64,000 nt of DNA, from the NCBI GenBank assembly GCA_030278955.1, contig JAOANR010000001.1, positions 24,495,120 through 24,559,119 of the forward strand, given 5' to 3'. Below the pieces are notes generated by a model, which saw only the letters and a program-made list of their open reading frames with translations, was not told the DNA's origin and made no database searches. Of the stretch, positions 35,494-48,178 are shown one piece after another. This stretch comes from Hygrophila difformis. Taxonomy: Eukaryota; Streptophyta; Magnoliopsida; Lamiales; Acanthaceae. Positions within the stretch are counted from its first letter, which is position 1; each line of letters starts with the position of its first letter. The position numbers were made by a program, and so were the translations under genes.

Positions 35494-36225
35494 GTTAGTT
35501 TCTCTCTTGGATCTCTATTTCAAGTGCAATATAGTACATCAGTGGCATGTTGATACGGACATATTTTGATATTCTTGGCATTATAATGTTGTTTTCAGGC
35601 TTTTCCAAGGTTACATCCTCGCAAAGCATATCGTGCAATCTTATCAGTGCGGTGCTACAAGAATCCTAGTATGTATATATATATATTATATTATGTATAT
35701 AGAGTATTACGAAGAAAACAGCAAAATCATACTTGGATCTCCTGATCGCTCTCCCACCAAAAATCATTCGTGAATTCATTAAAGTCTTCCCGATATTTGA
35801 AGTGACACAAAAATGGCTGTGTATGCTTTGCAAATAGCCAACTAGATCTCTTTATGTGATTTCTAACTATTGACTCTATTTATACTGATTTTCTTATCTT
35901 TAACGGCATCCCTTCTGGATTGTATTTATTTTTTACTTGTAGAATATATACTCCATTTGGCTTTCTGTGATGCTTTCAAATTGATGAAAAAGGTTAAACA
36001 GAATCTCCTGATCATTATTAATCTATGTATGTCATCATTTCTCGGTGCTATGTTGAGTGGCAAGTGGCAAATTATGAGGCACACTAATGGTTCTGATGTC
36101 ATCAATTGAATGATACTGGGGCAAATGAATTGTGCAATAAAATAGTGATATAATTTCATGGGTTAATACTTAATAATGGATACAAGCTGCTGCATTTGAG
36201 AGGTCAGGTTTAGATGATGAAGTTT

Positions 36226-36247
36226 GAGAGAGAGAGAGAGAGAGAGA
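36226..36247. repeat. (GA)n microsatellite
   Basis: About 22 bp of GA repeats. Confidence 0.9.
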
Positions 36248-36859
36248 TCCCTATCCTTGGATTCAATACTGACTGCCTAACTGACAAAACTACTTTACTA
36301 TTTAATTTTTTACAAGACAGGCAGTTGCAAAAGTAGTGCTATTGGCTAATAGAGTACTTGGATAGTGTTAACCACGGAATTTTCAGATGAGCGAAACCTC
36401 TTTTGATTGATGAACTTCGGAAGGATTACAAAAATTACAGAAGAAAAGTTACATGAAACTAAGAAAACAAGTAAAGGAATTGAAATGCGGAATGGAAGAA
36501 CAAAAGAACCTGCAGGAAATTGAATTGCAAAAACGTAAAAAATATAAGGTGCGATTCTCTTTGAAGAAGTTGAGGTGTCTTCCTTGGATGTTGTCTCCAG
36601 TACTTATAGGGAGTCACACCTCCCAAGCTTCAAGAAAAAGAATGTTTTTGGCAATTTTTCCGATTAAAATACTAATTGACTAGGATTAGTGAATTTAGGA
36701 TGGATTTGGTTTTAATTAGCAGATGAAGCGGACTAACAGCGACAAAAAATTCGAAGCGGACTGATTGGATAAAAATAATAAGAAATAGGAGGTTTGTGGC
36801 AATTTTTCCCAAGTATTTTTTTAAACAATGAAAGAAAGAAAATATAGTTTTATTTTACA
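36248..36859. other. Spacer left of second Helitron, nothing recognised
   Basis: The 76-codon Lys-rich open frame at 36453-36683 has no known motif. GGCAATTTTTCC occurs twice (about 36651 and 36797), but no element could be delimited. Confidence 0.5.
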
Positions 36860-36996
36860 CTAGTTATACCCGCCCGTGCGATGCACCGGGCAAGATATTT
36901 TTATCAATAAAATAAAAAAAAAATCTAATAGAAATTTTTATTAAAATTTTAGTATAAATAAATAATACTAAGACATGTGTCATAAAACTTATCATT

Positions 36997-37342
36997 TGTT
37001 ATAGAAATAACTATCTTTATTTATGTATGTGTATAATAAAATGGTATATGTTATTAGCTTGTGTTTATAATGGAAGTATTGTAATGGAAATTGAATTAAA
37101 TGGTGAAAGAAAAGAAGTTTAAAGGTGGGATAATAAAATGGATAAAGTGTAATAATTATGGCTATGAGATGACAATGATTTTATTGCTTGTTTTCTCATT
37201 TACACACTACATGCATTTATATAGATTGATGTCTTTTAATCACACCATGCAAGTCCAATATGTGGAGTGCAAGACTTGGAAACTACACATGCATAGCTAG
37301 ACATTCACATGCCTTCTTTAGGTAGGGATCACATGCATAATA
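36997..37342 (-). repeat. Copia 3' LTR
   Basis: The LTR downstream of pol in the sense of the element; 346 bp. It has TATATGTTATTAGC where the other copy has two extra bases. Confidence 0.93.
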
Positions 37343-37478
37343 CTCCCCCTTGAATGTCGTCAATACAAAGAATATGCCTCGTTAAAACCTTACTAGGAAA
37401 AAACCCAGTGGGAAAAAATCCAAGTGAAGGAAAAAGAGTACAATATTCTTGTATCAGATGCTCCCCCTGATTTGGACA

Positions 37479-40400
37479 TCATTTTAAATCTCGAAGCCGC
37501 CGCATTCCAATTTTCTTCACGAGCTTCTCGAATGTTGCAGTCGGCAATGTCTTGGTAAATAGATCCGCTAAATTATTTTCTGATCGAATTTGTTGCACAT
37601 CGACTTCACCATTCTTTTGAAGATCATGAGTGTAGAAGAATTTTGGTGAAATATGCTTCGTTCTATCTCCTTTGATATAACCCCCTTTCAACTGGGCTAC
37701 ACAAGCCGAATTATCTTCAAATAAAATTGTTGGGGGCATTTGTGGTTCAATGATTAAACCACAACTCTTCAATATATGTTGAGTCATTGACCTCAACCAA
37801 ACACATTCTCGACTTGCTTCATGAATTGCTAATATTTCGGCATGATTAGAAGAAGTAGCAGTTAGAGTCTGCTTCATTGACCTCCAAGAGATAGCAGTTC
37901 CACCACACGTGAAGATATAGCCTGTTTGAGATTTGGCTTTGTGTGGGTCTGATAAATAACCTGCATCGGCATAGCCAATTAACTCATGTCGAGAGTCTTT
38001 TGGGTAAAATAACCCAAGATCAATTGTTCCTTGGAGATAGCGAAAAACATGCTTTATGTCTTTCCAATGTCGTTGAGTAGGGCAAGAGCTGAATCTTGCG
38101 AGTAGATTGACTGCAAACGCGATATCAGGTCGCGTGCTGTTTGCAAGATACATTAACGCACCAATTGCGCTTAAATATGGGATTTCTGGGCCAAGTTGCT
38201 CTTCATTATCTTCTTTTGGCCTAAATGGATCCTTTGCAGGATCAAGTGTCCGAACGACCATTGGATTATTTAGCGGATGAGCATAATCCATTCGAAATTG
38301 CTTTAATACCTTTTGGGTATAAGCTGATTGATGAACAAATATGCCCATTTCCAAATGCTCAATTTGTAGGCCAAGGCAAAATTTCGTTTTCCCGAAATCT
38401 TTGATTTCAAACTCCTTTTTCAGATATTCGACCGCCTTTTTCAACTCTTCAGGAGTTCCAATTAGATTTAAATCGTCAACATAGACTGCGGCGATCACAA
38501 ATTCTGACCCATTTTTCTTTATAAATACACAAGGGCTGATCAGGTCATTTGTATAGCATTCCTTTATCAAACTTTCACTGAGGCGGTTGTACCACATTCG
38601 GCCAGATTGCTTGAGCCCATACAACGATTTTTGCAGTTTGATGGAATAATTTTCTCTGGGTTTTGAGTTGCAAGACTCAGGTAATTTAAACCCTTCAGGT
38701 ATTTTCATATAAATATCATTTTCCAATGAGCCATATAAATATGCAGTAACAACATCCATCAGCCTCATTTCGAGATTTTCTCGTACTGCTAGACTCATTA
38801 GATACCTGAATGTTATTCCATCCATAACTGGGGAATATGTTTCCTCAAAATCAATTCCCGGTCGTTGTGAAAAACCTTGGGCTACAAGCCTTGCCTTATA
38901 TTTGGCAATTTCATTATTTTCATTTCTTTTTCTCACAAACACCCATCTGTAGCCAACAGGCTTCACATTTTTTGGTGTTTGGACAATAGGGCCGAATACT
39001 TTTCGTTTATTCAGTGAATCTAGTTCAGACTGAATCGCATCTTTCCATTTTGGCCAATCATTTCTTTTCCGACATTCTTCAACTGATCTTGGTTCAGGAT
39101 CCTCGTTATTTTCCATTACATCGAGTGCAACGTTGTATGCAAAGGCATTATCAACGTTTGTTTCTTTTCGGTTCCAACATTTCCCAGTATTGATATAATT
39201 GAAAGAAGTTTCAATAACTTCATTTTCTTCTGGGTGAATATTTTCAGGTTCAACCTTTTCGGGGGTTGAATCAATTTCTCCTTCGGGAGTATCATCTGTG
39301 ATTGATTTATCACCCATATGGATAATTTTCTTCTTTCGTGGATTTTTATCCTTGGAACCCAAAGGCCTACCACGCTTCAGGCGTGCAGTAGGTTCATTTG
39401 CACTTGGAATTTGCCATTCTGGGACATTTATATTGGCTGGTGCATTTGCTGCATCATTTATATATGATTTTGTGACTTTAGCAGCATCATTAAAAGCATC
39501 GGGTAATTGATTTGCAATTCCCTGCAAATGCACAATTCTTTGAACTTCAAGTTCGCATTGCCTTGTACGAGGATCAAGGAAATCAAATGGACTTTGCTAA
39601 GATATTTCCTTTTTCAGTTGATCATTTCCTCCCCCTAATGTCGGGAATTGAGTTTCATCAAAATGACAGTCTGCAAATCTTGCAGTAAATAAATCACCCG
39701 TTTTTGGCTCAAGATATTTAATAATCGAGGGTGATTCATACCCGACATATATGCCCAACCTTCTTTGAGGTCCCATTTTTGTGCGTTGTGGTGGCGCAAT
39801 CGGTACATAAACCGCACACCCAAAAATTCGCAAGTGGGATATATTGGGCTCCTTTCCAAACACAATTTGTGTAGGGGAGTAGCTATGATAGCTTGTCGGC
39901 CTTATTTTCACAAGTGCGGCTGCATGCAATATAGCATGTCCCCAAGCAGAAACAGGGAGTTTTGATTTCATTAACAAGGGTCTTGCAATTAATTGCAATC
40001 GCTTAATAAATGATTCTGCCAGACCATTTTGCGTGTGCACATGAGGCACAGGATGTTCAACAGTAATTCCAATCGACATGCAGAAATTATCAAATGCATG
40101 TGATGTATATTCTCCAGCATTATCAAGGCGTATTTTCTTTATCGGATGATCTGGAAACTGTGCTCGCAATTTTATAATTTGTGCAAGTAATCTTGCGAAT
40201 GCCAAATTGCGAGTTGATAATAAACAAACGTGTGACCAGCGTGATGACGCATCAATTAATACCATAAAGTACTTGAAAGGTCCACACGGTGGATCAATAG
40301 GTCCACATATATCGCCTTGAATTCTTTCTAGAAATGTAGGGGATTCAATTCCCACTTTTACTGGAGATGGTCTGGTTATCAATTTCCCTTGTGAACAGGC

Positions 40401-40973
40401 TGCACAATTGAACTCATTTGGGTTCAATATCATTTGCCTTTTCAATGTATGGCCATTTGAATTTTCAATAATTCGCCTCAACATTACACTGCCAGGATGC
40501 CCAAGTCTATCGTGCCAGGTAATAAATTCACTAGTAGCTTTCAAGCCTACTAGGTTATGTATTTCTGCGACACATATTTTTGTATAGTATAAGCCAGAGG
40601 AGTAACATGGCAATTTTTCATTCACAAATTTTTTGCCATTTTCAATTCGAGTTATCAAAAGATACTCGTGATCTGCCTCTTTTGAAGTTTCAATGTGATA
40701 TCCATTTTTTCGAATATCATTGAAGCTCAGTAAATTTCTTCGAGCTTTGCGTGAGAACAAGGCATTTTCAATTGCCATTGTTGTCCATTCAGGGAGAAAT
40801 ATAACAGCTTTACCGGAGCCTTCAATGCATTTTGCATTACCGCTTATAGTTTTCACTGCGGTCTTTTCCAATTTTAAATTGGAGAAATAGCTTTTGCTTT
40901 TCAAAATGCTATGCGTTGTTACACTGTCAATGAGGCAGATATCATCTCCGACTTTTGAATTTCCAGCATCCAT
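37479..40973 (-). pseudogene. Copia pol: protease, integrase, RT, RNase H, one in-frame stop
   Basis: Begins MDAGNSKVGDDICLIDSVTT at 40973 (aspartic protease site DSVTT, where DSGTT or DSATT is usual). Then come GAG_pre-integrase (HDRLGHPGSVMLRR, CAACSQGK), integrase with D, D, E residues (GDICGP/LIDASSRW, RLDNAGEY, NGLAESFIKRLQ), and a TAG at 39599-39597. The same frame resumes with LDPRTRQCELEVQRI and the RT (WVFVRKRN, KARLVAQGFSQ, YGLKQSGRMWYNRL, AAVYVDDLNLIGT). RNase H follows (YADAGYLSD, SNHAEILAIHEASRE, FEDNSACV), ending at 37479. Apart from the stop it is open over about 3.5 kb. Confidence 0.92.
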
Positions 40974-41153
40974 TTCTTTACAAGAATATAAGAATGTTAT
41001 TAAACATCAGCAATATAAATATTATTAATGCAAAAGCATATTTATATTATACATGGATAATAAAAGGGAAGTACAAGATATCATTATTTATATTAAACAG
41101 AAATTATAAAAGATAAGTACAAAATATATATATATATATAGCTATATAATATA

Positions 41154-42192
41154 TTATTTGGTAACAATATCTGGCTCAACAAAATCATCAGCTTCCAGGT
41201 GCGTGATATTATCATTTAATATATCATCATAAGTATCATCGTGGGCATTATGGTGTGCTTCAACACCTGGTCTTTCTTTTCGTTTCGAGGCCTGATACAG
41301 TTCAGCTAAGTGTTTAGCTGTGTGGCATGTTTGAGCCATATGGCCTTTAATTCCACAACGATCACAAATTTCATCATTTTGTTTATGCTTTCTTGCATAA
41401 TTTATTTGTTGTGGTTTGTAAGACCTTCTGGTATCATATCTGCGATTTTGCTCAAATCGAGGCTTATTTTGATAATTATTTTGACGAGATGATTCACCTC
41501 TGCCTCGATTGTGATACCGATTTTGGCCACGATCATCAGTTTGATTTTTAAAGTGCCCACGATCACGCACATATTTCGATGATTGAGCCGCGTTCACCTC
41601 AGGGAACGGTTTTGCACCTGCGGGCCTAGATTCATGATTTCTCAACAACAATAAGCTGTTTTGTTCAGCCAATAATAAGCAGGTGATAAGATCAGAATAT
41701 CTCTGAAAACCTTTTTGACGGTATGTCTCACTCAATACTGAGTTTTTAGCCTGAAACGTAGAATACGTTTTTTCAAGCATTTCTGCTTCAGATATCTTTT
41801 GCCCACATAATTGCAATTGGGCCGTAATTTTGAACACAGCGGAATTATATTCCCGGACTGTTTTGAAGTCCTGAAGTCTCAGGTTTGTCCAGTCATCAAG
41901 GGCTTTTGGAAGCACCGTTTTTTTTAAGATTATCATATCTTTCTTTCAGCTTTTCCCACAATGCCAGTGGGGATTCCACAGTCACGTACTCCATTTTAAG
42001 TGCCTCTTCGATATGATGGCACAAGAAAATCATGGCTTTTGCCTGATTTTGATGGCTGAGATTTTTGCCTTCAGCAATAGTATCTTCCAGACCCATTGAA
42101 GTAAGATGCATTTTTACATCTCGGGCCCAGGACATATAATTGCTTCCTTCAACGGTTAAGGGAGCAAATTCCTGCTTTGCAAGGTTAGCCAT
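41154..42192 (-). pseudogene. Copia gag with one-base frameshift
   Basis: Starts MANLAKQEFAPLTVEGSNYM at 42192. The UBN2/retrotran_gag-type region runs to WEKLKERYDNLKK. An A8 run on the minus strand (41918-41925) shifts the frame, and the following frame continues with VLPKALDDW, FKTVREYNSAVFKI and a CCHC knuckle (CDRCGIKGHMAQTC), ending ITHLEADDFVEPDIVTK at 41154. It would form the particle coat. The single-base change in a homopolymer could be real or an assembly error. Confidence 0.9.
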
Positions 42193-42269
42193 AATCTTAT
42201 TGAAAATTTAGAAATAAAAGATTATACCTCAAATGATAATCTGTACAGAGTCTCCTCGTGCTGATAACG

Positions 42270-42617
42270 TGTTATAGAAATAACTATCTTTATTTATGTA
42301 TGTGTATAATAAAATGGTATATGGCTTATTAGCTTGTGTTTATAATGGAAGTATTGTAATGGAAATTGAATTAAATGGTGAAAGAAAAGAAGTTTAAAGG
42401 TGGGATAATAAAATGGATAAAGTGTAATAATTATGGCTATGAGATGACAATGATTTTATTGCTTGTTTTCTCATTTACACACTACATGCATTTATATAGA
42501 TTGATGTCTTTTAATCACACCATGCAAGTCCAATATGTGGAGTGCAAGACTTGGAAACTACACATGCATGGCTAGACATTCACATGCCTTCTTTAGGTAG
42601 GGATCACATGCATAATA
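42270..42617 (-). repeat. Copia 5' LTR
   Basis: The LTR upstream of gag; 348 bp. The minus strand continues into CGTTATCAGCACGAGG, the start of the internal leader where the primer-binding site is expected. The usual plant TGGTATCAGAGC form is not present, so the primer is unclear. Confidence 0.93.
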
Positions 42618-42622
42618 TCATT

Positions 42623-44303
42623 AAATATAAAACCAAACATACATTTTATCGTAAATGAAAGTGATAATTATGTATCCATGACTAAAAACACTATAATGAA
42701 GTCGAGACATAAAAAAAAAAAATTCAATCAGTAAGATGCCCCTTTTCATGAAACATTTTTAATTTTTTAAAAAGAAATCGTAACCATTATGTAGTTTCAT
42801 AATAACATAAAAATGACTACACATTAGTTCTCTATTGGTAATAGTAAAAAAATCTCACAATAAAGCATCCGCCAAATAGGTTGAATTCATTAGCGTAGTA
42901 ACCAACCAAACCATATCGGAAAACTGTTAGTACACTTAATACAAATAATATAACAATAAATATTAAAAATAACAAATAACAAAGGAAAATTTTATTTTTT
43001 AGAGTTGGTTTATTGGAATTGGTTTGAAATTGAAATATAAAGTTCTCAATCCAACCTATGAATCGCAGAGAATTATAGAAGATTCGATTAATTGGACTCG
43101 ATTAGCATAGAATAAAAATGAAGATTTTATGGGATTATCCGCTTTTCTGAAAAAGAACATGTGTTGTAAAATCACCTCTAATCATCTACTAAAAGCTATC
43201 ATCTCTCCAACTTACAATGCACTTAAATGACCTTAAGAAACAGCATAAACTAAGAATCATGGTAATTATTATGGTTTTTATTCTTTTTTGCAAGACACAC
43301 AATCAAATTACAAATGAATAATATAGAAAAAGAAATTTTGAAACAATGATTTTTGAGAGGGGAAAACCCCAAGTAATTTCAATCTACATATTGAAATATT
43401 AATTAAAGAAACTATTTGATAGTACCGCATATTTTCATTGCACAGTCACTGGATTAACTTTAAAGTGCTTGTGTCAGCTGGGTGCAAAAAACCAAATTTC
43501 ATAATGGAAAATATAGATAGATTCAATACGTCATTGACAAAAAAAATATATATACACACCAAATAGCGACCTAAATGTTAAATTGTCAGGGGAAAATGAT
43601 AAAAATAAAATCAAATAAATAAATGCAACTTATTACGATGCAGATTGATGGCCACGCTCATGAACCACCTAATGATGTATGTGTTCAAAGCCAATATAAA
43701 TGAAAATGTGAATAACCACATGATCAGAACCATAGTTTTAGAAGAAACACTAAATGAAGTAATATATATTCACATAAGAATGAGATAACATATCTTATAT
43801 AAAAGTCTTTATGTAGAGAGAATATTGATCATAATATGCTATTTAAATAATGAGATAGTAATAATGGCATGCACTAACTATTTAATAGAATATTTTAATA
43901 AATTTAAATTAGACCAATTTAAATTTTTTTTATTCAAATGTATTATAAGTTAGAGGAAGAAATTATAGTATTTTATAATTTATTTAGAATTCAAAATAAA
44001 TTTGTAATAAAAATTCAATACATTTAATTACTAATCGTTATATTTCTTGAGAAAATGGTATTAGTATTACCATTAATTATTGAAATAAATAATAATAAAA
44101 AGAATATATTTTTCTGAAATTAATGTAAATTAAAATATTTTGAATGAAATTCCCATCTTGATTTTACAAATTTCAATTCAAGGAATAAAATTAGTGTTAC
44201 CATTAATTATTGAAATAAATAATAATAGAAAAAAATATAAATTAAAATATTTTGAATGAATTCCTATATTGAAAAAATAAATTTTCTTTACACTTTTCAA
44301 TTA
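42623..44303. other. AT-rich body of second Helitron
   Basis: No gene recognised. From about 43.9 kb a module containing ATTACCATTAATTATTGAAA recurs, including again at about 45.49 kb beyond the solo LTR, so this part is built of diverged direct repeats. Confidence 0.6.
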
Positions 44304-44308
44304 AGTTG

Positions 44309-45151
44309 TGTTAGGGATATTTTTAGTATTGTGAAGATGTTCGTCATTTTGGCCGTTGTTGCAACATCGTGTCAACAACGCTTTATTATCTTCACTGGAA
44401 AAAGCACAAGATAGTGACGTGACATTTCTCCTAGCAGGCCTTAGAGGGTTTTAGATGGGCCTTAAACCCATATAAATACCTGTCTTCGTCCTTGAGGGTG
44501 TATGAGAGTGTGTAGCCGCAATCACAGTCTACTTTACAGAGAATTAACAGCTTCAAGAGCTGTGATTATGGCGTATTGAGAGCTGCTGGAGAAACCCCCT
44601 GGTTTACGTTGTTTGCAGAAGGCACCAACAACCATCCTGCTGCTGGTATATCTTTACCTGTTGTGTCTTCTACAATTCTTTATGGGGTATTTAGTATTGT
44701 GTTTAGGCATCTCTTAGATCATTGATTTGTAAACACAATCGGTGTGTATTGTAGGTGTCTTAGCACCTTTGAGCTTAATTTGATTGATTAGCTAGATTCC
44801 TCAAACACCACCTTAATACCTGCCGGTGAATTGCTTGCATTTGGGTATATAGTTGATGCTCCCTTGTGTTCTTCTAGTCTATTTGGGTAGATAGGAGAGT
44901 TCATTGGAATGTAAGGGTATGTAAGGTGTGGTTGACTCTTGTTCAATCAGTTTGGTGGAGATCTAGTGGAATCCCTGGCTTGGTGCCCCCAGATGTAGAT
45001 CAGTGGATCAAACTGGGTGATCAAATTCATTGTGTTCTTATTTTCATTCCGCACTCTGTTTCTTGTGTTTGCCTCTGGTTGTGATTTGCTGGTTGTTGAG
45101 CATCGCTCAAACAACTCTTACAGGGTTTACGTATTCTGATTGGGCCTGTCA
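44309..45151. mobile_element. Solo LTR, 843 bp, AGTTG target duplication
   Basis: TGTTAGGGATA...GGCCTGTCA flanked by AGTTG at 44304-44308 and 45152-45156. Removing it joins CACTTTTCAATTAAGTTG to TTTCCATGAGTGTGTAAT, which matches the related modules at about 45.3 and 45.75 kb. A TATAAATA box lies near 44480. No coding sequence or second LTR. Probably a Copia-type solo LTR. Confidence 0.75.
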
Positions 45152-45156
45152 AGTTG

Positions 45157-45942
45157 TTTCCATGAGTGTGTAATAATGATATATACCCTCTATTTATTAT
45201 TTTTTTGTAAAATTTTTATTCTTATTTATATAGAAAAGAGATACAAAAAATAAAATATGAGATGACATGCATTTTCTTCTTGAATATATATGTATATATT
45301 TACACTTTTTAGTTAAAGGTTTTTATAAGTGTATAATAATGAATTCCTCTATTTAATTAAAATTTTTCTTATAATTTTTTTTTATATTTATATAGAAAAC
45401 CGATAGAAAATGAAAGATATAAATTAAAGAGCAATAAATGTGGAGGAAAGAGGAGTTTTGGGGTAAAATTTTGTGGAAAATACTCTACATTAGTATTACC
45501 ATTAATTATTGAAATAAATAATTATGAAAAAGAATATATTTTCTGAAAAAAAATATTATTAAAATATTTTGAGTGAAATTACTATCTTGAAAAAAGTACT
45601 ACTATCTATTTATTTCAATTTTCTTATAATTGTTTTTATTCTTTTTTATATAGAAAAGAGATAGAAAAAAATAAAATATGAGATGACATGTAATTTTTAT
45701 TTAAAATATTTTGAATAAACAACCAATCTTGAATTTTTTTTTTTTTTACACTTTTCAGTTCAATATTTTTATGTGTATGTAATAATGAATCCCTTTATCT
45801 AGTTCTATTTTTGTATATAATTTTTTTATATTTATATAGCAAATAGATAGAATATAAAAGATAATTAAAGAGCAATTAATTGGAGGAGAGATGAGTTTTT
45901 GGGAGAAAATTTGTGAAGAATACTCACTTTATATAGTATAGA
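45157..45942. repeat. Diverged direct repeats in Helitron subterminal region
   Basis: Three modules carry a TTTTACACTTTT[C/T]A[G/A]TT...GTGTATAATAATGAAT-like core followed by TTTTTATATTTATATAGAAA. They are spaced about 150-420 bp apart (around 45.30, 45.36, 45.66 and 45.75 kb). Confidence 0.6.
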
Positions 45943-45987
45943 TTATTGAGATATTTTTTTTTGTGGTAAACTCGGTCAGCACACACT

Positions 45988-46073
45988 ATTTATATACTAC
46001 TACATGAATGCGTTGCCTTTCAAGCATAAACCCTAGCCGCTTCTTTCGCTAAAACCCTACGTCCTCCCACCTG
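45988..46073 (+). promoter_or_regulatory. Promoter and first non-coding exon of the RNA-binding protein gene
   Basis: A TATA box (TTTATATA) at about 45989-45996 and two AAACCCTA telo-box motifs at 46028-46035 and 46052-46059, typical of plant translation-related and RNA-related genes. The exon ends CACCTG|GTAATT (donor GT at 46074). The next acceptor is TTCTTTACAG at 46610-46619. The Helitron end lies only about 45 bp upstream of the TATA box. Confidence 0.65.
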
Positions 46074-46630
46074 GTAATTTTCTTCCTTAAATTTCTACTT
46101 TGATTTTCTTAACGTTAGCGACTTGCTTCGGATTGCTTACCGTTCATGGTGTTAAAGGTTTCAAGTACGATGTTTTTGTTGATTTGAAGTGGATGATGTC
46201 TATCCTTTCGTCCAATTTTAGCTCGAGTGTATTATCTTGTGTTATTCTGGTTTCTCCGTTCTTTCTTTGTTATTTTCTTCGACGTGGTTTGTGGGATGCG
46301 TATGTTGTGTAAGATATAAAATAATACCGTAATAATTGAATCAATTATTGATCAACGTCTGTGTTGTATTTTATTTTGCTGATATCTGTTCTGATCTTTT
46401 TTGGGTGATATTTGTTGGAAATGAACTAGAAGTTTATTGCAGGTTTAATCGTGTTTACAGAAACCCTTGTACCCGCATTCCTCAATAAATGTTAGAAATC
46501 TGTGTTCCTTTTCTGTTTATGTAATGTCTGGTGTGTTGCATAATTTTTTGTATGTGAAGAATTTGTGGTGGTTAATTATGAGGGACTCTTATATATGCTA
46601 CTGTGATTGTTCTTTACAGATTTTAACAAG

Positions 46631-48178
46631 ATGGCATTCTACAACAAAGTGGGAAACATGTTGAGGCAGAGCATTTCTGGTGGCAGTGCATTGAATGGAC
46701 AGTCTTTGATGTTTAATGCTGTCCGCAGCATGTCAACAAAGCTTTTTATTGGAGGTTTTCCTTATGATATTCCGTCTTCAGGCTGCTTATAGTTTGGATG
46801 CAGTGTTTTTTGTGAGATCCATGTTCAAAATACCCCAACCGTTTCTTGTTTTGACAGGGCTTTCCTATGGAACTGACGACCAGTCTCTGAGGGATGCATT
46901 TGCCTCCTTTGGTGATGTTGTTGATGGTGAGTAAGATTGGATAGCAATTATTGTTTCCCCTAGTTAGTTGTATTTTGAAGCTGCATCAATGAATGGAGCG
47001 GAATTGAATGTATTTGTGATGTTTTGAGTTTTGCCCGCCATTCTTGACCTGTTCCCATGAGCTATGAATGGTGTGTGACGAATCCTATGTTATATGAAGT
47101 TTTTTGTGATCATAGGTTTTCATTATTATTCTGCTGAGGTATGGGTCTTTGTTCGTACTTTGCATATTAAGGGGTGAGGTAGAATGTGTCAACTCAGTCA
47201 AGATGTTGTAACTTGACTTAGTGCTAAACTTGAAATGCTACTCTACTGAGCTCAAAAAAATTAAGTAATCTCAAACTCAATAATCAAGTCTATGCTCATG
47301 AGGTTTGGTGCTTGGCTTAGACTTGACATTGGACTTAAATAGAAATTTTGTATCAACTCAAGCACACCATGATTCTTGAGCTCAATTTGATTCACCCTCA
47401 CCCTCACATACTTTCTGTGGTTTTACTATGTTGCTTTTAATTTTGAGGGCTGGTGGTTGTGTGTTGGAGTTCATCAAATGTTCATAGATTTTTTACTTCC
47501 CATGATAGACTGCTTGGTCTATATTTTACTTCCCATGATTTTTTATTTCTATTTTTATTTTTATTTTTTATTTTTTTTTATGTGAATTGCCCTTTAACAT
47601 TTTAGGATCTAAGCATTACCGGATTTAATCATGATGGCTTGTTTTACCATAATTTTAGTTCTGGCTTGAGTGTGCCTTTCTATTACAATATAGTTGCAAA
47701 GTTCCATTGCTTCTTTTAACTTAAGCTTTTCCAGTCATGGCTGTATTCTGTTTCTGAATCTAGGATGCAGTAGTGTTTGATTGGATTTGTGCTGTTTGAT
47801 TACAAGAATATGATACATGTTCATGTTCTTACATTCCCTGCTCTCATTGGGTGCAGCAAGGGTTATCACTGATAGGGACTCAGGGAGGTCGCGGGGCTTT
47901 GGATTTGTGAGCTTCTCAAGCGACGATTCTGCCAGCTCAGCTCTGTCTGCCATGGATGGACAGGTTTGTTTTCTTAAAATAAAGTAGGGCTACTATCCTG
48001 CAAAGTACTGCATAATTGACGGTCCCACTGTGTCCTGTTATGGCAGCAATTGAATGGGAGGAACATTCGAGTAAGCTATGCACAAGAGAGAGCACCTCGC
48101 AGCAACTTTGGTAACAATGGTGGAGGTGGTTATGGTGGTGGCTTTGGTGGTCCAGGTGGATCAAATGAAAGATTTTAA
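46631..48178 (+). CDS. Mitochondrial-type glycine-rich RNA-binding protein, 143 aa
   Basis: Coding exons are 46631-46754, 46858-46926, 47857-47963 and 48047-48178 (432 nt, phases consistent). The N-terminus [20 protein letters not shown] with Arg/Ser and no acidic residues fits a mitochondrial presequence ending near VRSMSTK. One RRM follows (about residues 37-112): RNP2 KLFIGGL 37-43 and RNP1 RGFGFVSF 77-84. The Gly-rich tail (about 121-140) is short. The family (plant GR-RBP/RBG with transit peptide) binds RNA in mitochondria and is linked to stress response and transcript processing. A 0.55-kb leader intron precedes the ATG. Only 76 bp of DNA separate the Helitron end from the inferred transcribed region. 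It looks intact. Confidence 0.94.

Larger units (their letters stand above)
36997..42617 (-). mobile_element. Copia LTR retrotransposon, near-identical LTRs
   Basis: Left LTR copy 36997-37342 (346 bp), right copy 42270-42617 (348 bp). They differ by one 2-bp indel and one substitution that I can see. Ends are TGTTATAG...GCATAATA, with a 5-bp target duplication TCATT at 36992-36996 and 42618-42622. A poly-purine tract (plus-strand CTCCCCCT at 37343) adjoins the LTR on the 3' side, fitting minus orientation. Gene order is gag, protease, integrase, RT, RNase H, i.e. Ty1/copia. It is a recent insertion within the second Helitron. Confidence 0.95.
36860..45942 (-). mobile_element. Second Helitron (minus), non-autonomous, with nested LTR elements
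   Basis: On the minus strand the 5' end is TCTATACTATATAAAG at 45942 after host A. The 3' end is CTAG at 36863-36860 before host T. A hairpin GCCCGGTGC/GCACGGGC with one bulged G (36868-36890) lies just before it. The hosted Copia element and solo LTR account for about 6.5 kb, leaving roughly 2.6 kb of AT-rich Helitron DNA. No Rep/helicase coding was seen. Confidence 0.82.

Noticed and set aside
46100..46312. 70-codon hydrophobic open frame
   Set aside because: It lies in the leader intron of the RNA-binding protein gene (46074-46619) and has no conserved motif.
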